DNA of 6,604 nucleotides, taken from Ardenticatenales bacterium. Lineage in GTDB: Bacteria; Chloroflexota; Anaerolineae; Ardenticatenales; Ardenticatenaceae. Positions 1-4,581 of the stretch are shown piece by piece (the stretch's first letter is position 1; the number at the start of each line of letters is the position of its first letter). The notes below the pieces were generated by a model. It did no database searches, had not been told where the DNA came from, and saw only the letters and a program-made list of their open reading frames with translations. Location of the stretch: contig JACCSL010000232.1 in the NCBI GenBank assembly GCA_013812995.1, positions 1 to 6,604 of the forward strand, given 5' to 3'. The position numbers and the translations under genes were made by a program.

Positions 1-470
1 TGGCGGCGCTCTGTCAGTTCACGCAGATGGCCCCACCCATTCTCTACTACGGCACCGAGGTGGGCGTCACCCAGGAGCGGGACGTGCTCCAGGGAGACTT
101 CGCCATCCTGGAGGAGGCGCGCCAGCCGATGCGCTGGGATACAGATCAGGATCGCACTCTGCTTGCCTTCTACCGCCGCCTGATTCACTTTCGCCGCGCG
201 CATCCCGCGAGCTACCAGGGCACTCGTATCCCGCTCTGTGCGGACAGCGTTGGGCTCCTGGCTTATGCGCGGCAACACGCGAGCGAAACCGTGATTACGT
301 CCCTCAACAACAGCGATGAGGCTCAGACTCTGACGCTCTCCCTGGCTCCGCTCGTTGCTCCGCCCACGCATTTCACCGATCTGGACGGAGCCCCCCACGC
401 TGCCCCCACTGCGACCCTTCGACTGACCTTGCCCGCCCGCTCCGGCACCGTGCTGGTCGGACTTGTGTGA
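1..470 (+). CDS. GH13 alpha-amylase-family glycosidase, C-terminal part (5' end outside window)
   Basis: This is the last 155 codons of a glycoside hydrolase family 13 enzyme, which hydrolyses or rearranges alpha-glucosidic bonds in starch-, glycogen- or maltodextrin-like substrates. The frame is open from the left edge (first full codon at position 3), so the ATG at 27 is internal. What shows the family: the run APPILYYGTEVGV matches the PGxPxIYYGdEiG segment near the end of the GH13 barrel, and PMRWDTDQDRTLLAFYRRL followed by HFRRAHPA is the typical stretch leading into the C-terminal beta-sandwich (domain C). Domain C then runs to the stop at 468-470, with alternating hydrophobic strands. 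The catalytic Asp/Glu/Asp residues lie upstream, outside the window, so the exact activity (neopullulanase, cyclomaltodextrinase, alpha-glucosidase and others) cannot be decided. No signal peptide can be judged. The family call is firm; the substrate is open. Confidence 0.88.
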   Translation, partial: AALCQFTQMAPPILYYGTEVGVTQERDVLQGDFAILEEARQPMRWDTDQDRTLLAFYRRLIHFRRAHPASYQGTRIPLCADSVGLLAYARQHASETVITSLNNSDEAQTLTLSLAPLVAPPTHFTDLDGAPHAAPTATLRLTLPARSGTVLVGLV

Positions 471-593
471 GCCTCCTACAAAAGGACCTTAAAATCTTGG
501 TTGAAATCCACAATGACTTAAGTCCCTAAAATACATAAACTAATAGCCAACGATTCGTCATTGTCAGAACCGCACAGGAAGGAGTGAGCTTCT
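471..593 (+). promoter_or_regulatory. AT-rich intergenic region, probable promoter region of the 111-aa gene
   Basis: This 123-base gap is much richer in A and T than the genes on either side. It holds an imperfect inverted repeat, GGACCTTAA (484-492) against TTAAGTCC (518-525). There is also a TTGAAA (501-506) with a TAAAAT (527-532), but their 20-base spacing is longer than usual, so I do not claim a defined promoter. A promoter somewhere here is expected because the following gene has its own strong ribosome binding site and a compositional break upstream. No T-run follows the inverted repeat, so it is not a clear terminator for the GH13 gene. Confidence 0.3.
576..584 (+). promoter_or_regulatory. 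Ribosome binding site of the 111-aa gene
   Basis: AGGAAGGAG lies 9 bases before the ATG at 594. It fixes this start and shows that the 594 frame is the translated one, rather than the longer overlapping frame starting at 584. Confidence 0.7.
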
Positions 594-929
594 ATGTACG
601 GGGAGCGCCTCAGAATACCCAGCTACGCCAGTGTCCTGCACACTGCCCGCGCCTACGCTGTCGAACATCTAACAGAGCGCGGAAGCGTCGAGCGAGCCAA
701 CCTCACGGGGCTCGATCATCAGGACAATGGCTATCCTGTGTGGCTCGTCGAACTGGCGTTCAGCCAGTACATCGATGTCGTAACCCTACAGGTGGTCATG
801 CAGGACGACGGCGCGCTCCGAGCGTCTCCCCTAGTGGAAGGATTCCTCGCCACCAAGTCTCAGGTGGCCGAGGCGTACCGCCTGCACGAGGTCCTACGAA
901 CCCAGGGCACCCTCCACGCTTACAGCTGA
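594..929 (+). CDS. Small hypothetical protein, 111 aa
   Basis: I do not recognise this gene. It encodes 111 residues, probably soluble and cytoplasmic: no signal peptide, no membrane segment, no cysteine. The N-terminal half (about residues 10-30) looks helical. The middle (about 45-70, with NGYPVWLVELAF and then DVVTLQVVMQDDGAL) looks like two beta strands joined by a turn. The rest (about 85-105) is again helical. An alpha-beta-beta order with an aromatic strand and a DDG turn is loosely like PepSY-type modules, but that is a guess from pattern only. Support for being real: AGGAAGGAG 9 bases before the ATG, its own intergenic region, and a strong terminator starting 14 bases after the stop. 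It converges on the 888-aa gene and shares that terminator. I see nothing that ties its function to either neighbour. Confidence 0.75.
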   Translation: MYGERLRIPSYASVLHTARAYAVEHLTERGSVERANLTGLDHQDNGYPVWLVELAFSQYIDVVTLQVVMQDDGALRASPLVEGFLATKSQVAEAYRLHEVLRTQGTLHAYS

Positions 930-942
930 TCTTTAAAATCAA

Positions 943-978
943 AAAAGCCCCCTACCGAAACTTCGGTAGGGGGCTTTT
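943..978. terminator. Bidirectional Rho-independent terminator
   Basis: A GC-rich stem pairs 947-958 with 963-974 (GCCCCCTACCGA against TCGGTAGGGGGC) around a 4-base loop. It is flanked by an A-run (941-946) on the left and a T-run (975-978) on the right. Read on the plus strand the T-run ends transcription of the 111-aa gene; read on the minus strand the complement of the A-run gives a longer T-run that ends the 888-aa gene. It lies 14 bases past the plus-strand stop and 30 bases past the minus-strand stop. Confidence 0.93.
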
Positions 979-1008
979 ATACTTGCAATCAAGAACATCT
1001 CAAGCAGA

Positions 1009-3675
1009 TCATTTCTTGTCGGGAATCATTCCCAGCTTCTTCGCAAGCACATTGGCCTTGTTACCGCCCCGCCCAAGATCGCCCTTTTTGAACCCGATGG
1101 CCTCGGCAATCACCTTATCGCGCAGATTGCGGTATTGCCCATAATCACCCTTCTCGAAGAGGGCAGGGTTCTCAAGATCCTTCTCTATGTGATAGGGTCT
1201 TGCTATCTCGCCACTGAGTTCCTTCGCCTTCTCCTGAGTTGACTGACCGAACATCGCCATTCTGTCTTTTACCGATTTGCCGCCCCCATCACTGCCACCA
1301 CCACTGGCTGTGTTCGTGGCGGTGAGACCGGGGTGTCCCACTCCGAACTCGAAACTATAGACTTTCTCGGGTTTTATCTTCTCGTCCAGCTTCCCTGTGG
1401 ATTTATCAATGACAGAGCCTTCCGCTTCGTCCGCACTGAAATCAATCGCTGTGCTGTGAGCCAGCTCCATCAGGAACTTGTAGCGCGTTGATGTGATCTG
1501 CATCACGGGCTTGACCGTCCAATTCCCTTTTTCCTCCTTGTTGACGTCTCCGAGATCGAATCCAGCCTTCGTCTTGAGGGCGTGATTGAAGACGCGGCTG
1601 AAGGCATTGTCGGCAGCCAACTCGCCATTGACCGCTGAATCGAGGAGGAACTCCTTCAACTTCTCCAGTCCCTCCTCCGTCGTCAACGCCTCTTCGTCCA
1701 GATTGATCTGTGAGGCCAGGCGAATCATCTCCTCATCCTTGCCCTTGTACGAGGCCCCCTTGACACTGAAGAGGAACGTTCCATCTGGATCGCCTTTGCC
1801 ACTGTTCAGTTCCTTCTTGACACTCCGTCGGCGGAGCACGATCTCGTTCTTCAACAGCGCCAGATCACCCTCTTGACTCTTGGTTTGCAAATCATAGTAG
1901 GTATCACTGTAGATTTTGGGGGTGTCACTCCCGCCCATATGACGAATGCCAAAATGCTCCCAGTATTCCGGGTTTGCCTTGAGCGCCTTCATTCGCTCGA
2001 CGACAGTTGTAAATGGCCCCTGATCTACCATGAATTCGGATTCTGCTTCGAGGGTGGTAGCCATCTCCTTTTCTGCCTGAAGAATCTTGGAGAAGTGGTC
2101 GTACACGGGCCGCCCGGGAGCCATTCTCTCCCCCATGTTCCACTCGGTATTGCGTTGCTTTTCCTCAGAGTTTATCAAGTCCTCCAGGCTTATGGGCCGC
2201 AGGTTGACCACCCCAGAGCCTCCCTTCCTGCCCAGCCCACCGCTAGTGTGGTTGGCACCGTTAGAACTCTCGCCCTTATTGGCATACCATTGCGCCATCA
2301 CGCCAAATTGTGGCTGTCTCTTGGCCAGTTCCTTACCGATTGCCTCGTCGTCGCCCAATTTTAGCAGGTCATTATGACCGAAGATCTTTGCGAGGCACCC
2401 GTAAGTATACGTTGCCTCGAACTTATAATAATTTTCGTCGAGGGTTGGTTCAAGGACGGTAACACATTCGGGTAAGGTGTCCTTTTTCTTCTCCAGCCAG
2501 ATCGGGACCAGATCTTTTGGTATTCCTTCCCCTGGCTTCCCTATCTCCTTCGGTTTTACAATCCTTTTGGACATATATTCCGGATTGCACTTGATCTCTA
2601 TTTGGAGCTTGATATCTTTTGCTCCTGGCACACCATTGACATCAATCCGGGCTGTTTCTCCAAATTTCAGGAACCCCTTTTCGGGCTCTGAGAGAGTCTT
2701 CCCCTCAGACGGTTTGGCCCAACTTGTCACCACGCTTGGCGTCTTGACCGCTTGAGCCTCACTTGACTTGCCGAGCGTCTCAAGCAGCTCGTCCGTCAAG
2801 AGTTCATTGGAGGCCTCTACCTTCTTTTCTTCCTTTTCACCGCTCTTCGTAGTCGGGAGCACCATCCATCTATCGACAACCGCTATCTCCTCCGATGTTT
2901 CTACATTTTGAAGCTTATAACCACCCCTGGTGCTCAAAACTGTGAATTGCACCCCAGGATACCGTATGGGTACTGTCACCGTGTCATTAACGGAGATACC
3001 CCGGTCGTCCGGGCCCTTCTCCTCCTCAACTTTGGCTTCCTCTTTAACTGGGGCAATATATTCTGTCACATCCCAATGCTTGAAAGTTACATCTTCCCAA
3101 GCATCCTCGTCGTGCTCCGTTTTACCCTTTTTGAGAACCTTAATGATGTATCCCCCTTTTCCCTCGTTTATCGCTTCTTTGATCTCATAGAAGCCTTGCT
3201 CAGGAAGGGGTCTGCCCGCGACTTTAACTTTCGTACCACCTACCATGCCTAATTTTCTCTGTACAAGTCGTCCCGCCGAGGCGTGATTCGCCTGCGGTAG
3301 CACCAGATTTTTGCTGACGGTTCCCTGGCCCATGGTCGCTGGCGTGCGGCTGATACTCTTGCTAGCACCCCTGCCGAATGCAACAGAGGACGGCATCGCA
3401 CCGCCGCTCGGGCTGGATATCATACCGCTCATAGAAATGGAGGGAGGGAGGGAAGGGTGAGTCAAAAGCTGGCCGATGGCCTGATTTCCGATGGTGCGCT
3501 GAAGCTGCTGTACATCGCCGGAGGTCAGCGAGGAGGGATCCAGCCTGGCACGTTGGACCAGGTTTGTGGGGTCAACGTGCGGCTGGGCTAGCATGGCGGG
3601 AGCGTTGGTAGGTTTGGGTGAGCATTGAGTGGTATTGGTTGGGGTGCTGCTCCGTTTTGGCTCTGTTTCACCCAT
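1009..3675 (-). CDS. Large multidomain protein with eCIS/toxin-like N-terminal LQRTIGN motif and a CYTH-like (triphosphate tunnel) domain, 888 aa
   Basis: Residues are numbered from the ATG at 3675. Residues 1-48 are polar and Ser/Thr/Pro-rich. Residues 49-71 hold DVQQLQRTIGNQAIGQLL. I know this motif type from the N-termini of large proteins that often carry DUF4157, the eCIS core domain; no HExxH metalloprotease of that kind is present here. A Ser/Gly-rich linker leads to VQRKLG (138-143). Two short beta-rich modules (about 144-208 and 228-273) resemble SH3-like barrels, separated by a Lys/Glu-rich linker. Residues 330-540 are unrecognised. Residues 543-783 follow the CYTH/TTM order: EAESEF (543-548, compare ExExK), YSDTYYDL (589-596), VLRRR (613-617), LFSVKG ending at K639, STRYKF (729-734), AID (D745), and YSFEF (E776). 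The ExExK lysine is Glu and the final ExE has only one Glu. A Gly/Ser linker (789-801) and a basic tail of about 87 residues end the protein. There is no signal peptide or membrane segment. It converges on the 111-aa gene. Inference: an exported or injected effector acting on a triphosphate or nucleotide substrate. The CDS is near certain, the CYTH call moderate, the eCIS link tentative. Confidence 0.85.
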   Translation of the reverse strand: MGETEPKRSSTPTNTTQCSPKPTNAPAMLAQPHVDPTNLVQRARLDPSSLTSGDVQQLQRTIGNQAIGQLLTHPSLPPSISMSGMISSPSGGAMPSSVAFGRGASKSISRTPATMGQGTVSKNLVLPQANHASAGRLVQRKLGMVGGTKVKVAGRPLPEQGFYEIKEAINEGKGGYIIKVLKKGKTEHDEDAWEDVTFKHWDVTEYIAPVKEEAKVEEEKGPDDRGISVNDTVTVPIRYPGVQFTVLSTRGGYKLQNVETSEEIAVVDRWMVLPTTKSGEKEEKKVEASNELLTDELLETLGKSSEAQAVKTPSVVTSWAKPSEGKTLSEPEKGFLKFGETARIDVNGVPGAKDIKLQIEIKCNPEYMSKRIVKPKEIGKPGEGIPKDLVPIWLEKKKDTLPECVTVLEPTLDENYYKFEATYTYGCLAKIFGHNDLLKLGDDEAIGKELAKRQPQFGVMAQWYANKGESSNGANHTSGGLGRKGGSGVVNLRPISLEDLINSEEKQRNTEWNMGERMAPGRPVYDHFSKILQAEKEMATTLEAESEFMVDQGPFTTVVERMKALKANPEYWEHFGIRHMGGSDTPKIYSDTYYDLQTKSQEGDLALLKNEIVLRRRSVKKELNSGKGDPDGTFLFSVKGASYKGKDEEMIRLASQINLDEEALTTEEGLEKLKEFLLDSAVNGELAADNAFSRVFNHALKTKAGFDLGDVNKEEKGNWTVKPVMQITSTRYKFLMELAHSTAIDFSADEAEGSVIDKSTGKLDEKIKPEKVYSFEFGVGHPGLTATNTASGGGSDGGGKSVKDRMAMFGQSTQEKAKELSGEIARPYHIEKDLENPALFEKGDYGQYRNLRDKVIAEAIGFKKGDLGRGGNKANVLAKKLGMIPDKK

Positions 3676-3682
3676 TGTCACT

Positions 3683-3689
3683 CTCCTTT
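3683..3689 (-). promoter_or_regulatory. Ribosome binding site deciding the start of the 888-aa gene
   Basis: Minus-strand AAAGGAG lies 7 bases before the ATG at 3675. The in-frame GTG at 3681 is only one base from this site, too close to be used. The ATG is therefore the start, and the protein is 888 residues rather than 890. Confidence 0.75.
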
Positions 3690-3810
3690 GTCACTTATCA
3701 GACTCGGAATCGACAAGCTGTTAATCCACGAGCCCATCCACGATGGAAAGGTAGCGTGGGAAGATATCGGGGAGGGTGTGATGGAGGAGTGTCCCCAAGA
3801 GAATGAGCCC

Positions 3811-3840
3811 ATAGCAAGAAAATTCGCTGATCGCTGTCAA
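3811..3840 (-). promoter_or_regulatory. Candidate promoter of the 888-aa gene (weak -10)
   Basis: On the minus strand, TTGACA (3835-3840) is followed after 18 bases by TGCTAT (3811-3816), which matches TATAAT at three of six bases. The pair is equivalent in sequence and spacing to the consensus promoter at 4532-4561, because both sit in the same repeated upstream module. The predicted leader is about 130 bases. The -35 is perfect; the -10 is poor, so activity would be weaker or activator-dependent. Confidence 0.4.
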
Positions 3841-3860
3841 TAGCCTAGCTGGTTCTTCTG
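3832..3860 (-). repeat. Imperfect 29-base direct repeat, copy A (contains the -35 of the 888-aa gene)
   Basis: This block matches 4553-4581 in the same orientation at 23 of 29 bases by hand count, with no gaps. It contains the TTGACA hexamer and about 20 bases upstream of it, so the conserved part covers the -35 and the adjacent upstream region of each promoter. Confidence 0.6.
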
Positions 3861-3968
3861 TGCAGACGTGCCTGGCCGCGCTGCAACATTCCCGGCGCTA
3901 AAGCTTCAGCCCCCCGGCGGGGGTGGTCCCACGGCACGCTTCACGCCTACAATGGATCAAGCACTATC
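3861..3968. other. Non-coding stretch with a strong GC hairpin; possible IS200/IS605 (tnpB/omega-RNA-type) right-end remnant
   Basis: The region between the leader of the 888-aa gene and the terminator of the broken gene holds no convincing gene. It contains an imperfect palindrome GCTAAAGCTTCAGC (3897-3910), directly followed by a stem with C-run 3910-3914 and G-run 3919-3923 around a short CGGC loop, then TGGTCCCA. A CTAAAGCTTCAGCCCC segment followed by a GC hairpin resembles what I remember of the 3' ends of tnpB genes in IS200/IS605 elements, where the transposon end and guide RNA scaffold lie. No tnpB coding sequence is recognisable beside it, so this would be a remnant at most. Confidence 0.22.
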
Positions 3969-3992
3969 AAAAATCCCGCGATACCGGGCGGG
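3969..3992 (-). terminator. Candidate Rho-independent terminator of the broken gene
   Basis: On the minus strand CCCGC (3988-3992) pairs with GCGGG (3975-3979) across an 8-base loop, followed by ATTTTT (3969-3974). It starts about 16 bases after the stop at 4009-4011. The stem is short but all GC and the T-run is clean. It would separate the broken gene's transcript from the 888-aa gene. Confidence 0.6.
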
Positions 3993-4008
3993 GGCCTCTT
4001 GAGTCGAT

Positions 4009-4412
4009 TTAAAGCGTTTCCTCGACCTTCGGCTTCTCTTCCACGTTGCTCGACACTTCCAGTGCCTTATCCTGCTCCACCGCGACCTCTGCCACATCCA
4101 GGGCAATGACTTGAATGTTGGGCTTTCCATCGGGAATAGCCTCTGGGTAGACGAACTGGTTGTAGGGAACACCACCCGCCCTGTGCTGTTCATCCGACTG
4201 ACGGACTTCCAGTCCTTGACCTTCTGCATGAAGGTAGCCATGTACGTCTTGATATAGTCGCTCTTGATGACCTCTTTGGCCAGCTCCGTTTCCGTATCAA
4301 GGTTTTCCTTCGACGCGATCTCGCCATAGCGTGGCGTGGCTTATCGCGGGAGCGGCACAGATGAACGACGATGTATTACTTTACTGCCCCGTTGGTGCTC
4401 GGCTTTAGCCAT
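4009..4412 (-). pseudogene. Broken gene for a ~134-aa unknown protein: one in-frame stop and one frameshift
   Basis: Reading starts at the ATG at 4412 behind a good ribosome binding site and gives MAKAEHQRGSKVIHRRSS, then meets TAA at codon 24 (4341-4343). The same frame continues with protein-like sequence: ATPRYGEIASKENLDTETE, then AKEVIKSDYIKTYMATFMQK and VKDWKSV to about 4200. There it degenerates into a Ser/Arg-rich shadow. From 4200 the neighbouring frame takes over with QSDEQHRAGGVPYNQFVYPE, later NIQVIALDVAEVAVEQDKAL and a Lys/Glu-rich end, finishing at TAA 4009-4011. The span is 404 bases, one short of 135 codons, so one lost base explains the shift. A single C-to-T change (CAA to TAA) would explain the stop. 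I do not recognise the family; it has no membrane segment and is charged at both ends. Its promoter, leader and first codons resemble those of the 888-aa gene. Two assembly errors are the alternative to true decay. Confidence 0.65.
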
Positions 4413-4417
4413 GGTAG

Positions 4418-4423
4418 CTCCTT
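4418..4423 (-). promoter_or_regulatory. Ribosome binding site of the broken gene
   Basis: Minus-strand AAGGAG lies 5 bases before the ATG at 4412. It is the main evidence that the reading frame once began here and not at the internal ATG at 4241, which has no such site. Confidence 0.6.
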
Positions 4424-4437
4424 CATCGTTCCTTATT

Positions 4438-4484
4438 ATGGGAGTTTGGTCACTTATACAAAGTAAGGCTACGAGGGCTCCCAT
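4438..4484 (-). repeat. Inverted repeat in the leader of the broken gene
   Basis: On the minus strand ATGGGAG (4478-4484) and CTCCCAT (4438-4444) are perfect inverted copies 33 bases apart in the 5' leader. They enclose the ATAAGTGAC block that also occurs before the 888-aa gene. It could form a stem in the transcript just ahead of the ribosome binding site or serve as a paired binding site. Seven base pairs with a long loop is weak on its own. Confidence 0.3.
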
Positions 4485-4505
4485 CATGACGAAGGAAAGG
4501 GGAGG

Positions 4506-4525
4506 AAAAACACCCCTGGGGGATG
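4506..4525 (-). terminator. Hairpin plus T-run downstream of transketolase and just past the consensus promoter
   Basis: On the minus strand CATCCC (4520-4525) pairs with GGGGTG (4511-4516), one pair being G-T, around a 3-base loop and is followed by TTTTT (4506-4510). It lies about 57 bases beyond the transketolase stop and is the best terminator candidate for that gene. It also begins close to where transcription from the 4532-4561 promoter should start, so it would form the very 5' end of that transcript. Confidence 0.5.
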
Positions 4526-4531
4526 GCGTTC

Positions 4532-4561
4532 ATTATAAGGAGAAGCGTTCTCCCCTGTCAA
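4532..4561 (-). promoter_or_regulatory. Full-consensus sigma70-type promoter driving the broken gene
   Basis: On the minus strand TTGACA (4556-4561) and TATAAT (4532-4537) are separated by 18 bases. Both hexamers match the consensus at six of six. Transcription would start near 4525, giving a leader of about 113 bases before the ATG at 4412. The promoter sits in the gap after the transketolase stop, so the accessory gene downstream has its own transcription independent of transketolase. Confidence 0.75.
4539..4553. promoter_or_regulatory. Perfect palindrome in the promoter spacer, operator candidate
   Basis: GGAGAA CGC TTCTCC (minus strand) has two perfect 6-base arms around 3 bases and lies wholly between the -35 and -10 hexamers. 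A dyad in this position is typical of repressor sites and of MerR-type regulators, although MerR-type promoters usually have 19-20-base spacers and this one has 18. The alternative reading as a transketolase terminator stem is weaker, because only TTATAAT, not a T-run, follows. No regulator gene is in the window. Confidence 0.45.
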
Positions 4562-4581
4562 CAGGCTAGTTGGCTCTTCGG
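4553..4581 (-). repeat. Imperfect 29-base direct repeat, copy B (contains the -35 of the consensus promoter)
   Basis: This is the partner of 3832-3860, 23 of 29 bases identical by hand count, with the TTGACA in the same place. It begins directly after the transketolase stop codon. Further shared blocks downstream show that the two copies belong to larger duplicated upstream modules. Confidence 0.6.

Noticed and set aside
584..1144. Plus-strand 186-codon frame overlapping the 111-aa gene
   Set aside because: It is rich in Arg, Ser and Pro, runs through the terminator into the convergent gene, and its start falls at the end of the ribosome binding site that serves the ATG at 594.
3694..3724. 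Minus-strand TTAACA ... GATAAG as a promoter for the 888-aa gene
   Set aside because: The spacing is 19 bases and the predicted start would fall inside the ribosome binding site. The GATAAG is better explained as part of the shared ATAAGTGAC leader block.
3625..3843. Plus-strand 72-codon frame with protein-like sequence (IHEPIHDGKVAWEDIGEG)
   Set aside because: It overlaps the start of the 888-aa gene and the leader module that is shared with the other minus-strand gene. It has no usable start or ribosome binding site in its protein-like part, so it is most likely a shadow of regulatory DNA.
3957..4241. Minus-strand 94-codon open frame as an intact gene
   Set aside because: Only its first 14 residues continue the protein-like frame. 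After about 4200 it is Ser/Arg-rich shadow of the correct neighbouring frame, and its ATG has no ribosome binding site.
4539..4553. Hairpin as the transketolase terminator
   Set aside because: No T-run follows; the sequence after it is the TATAAT of a consensus promoter. It is better read as an operator-like dyad, and 4506-4525 is the better terminator candidate.
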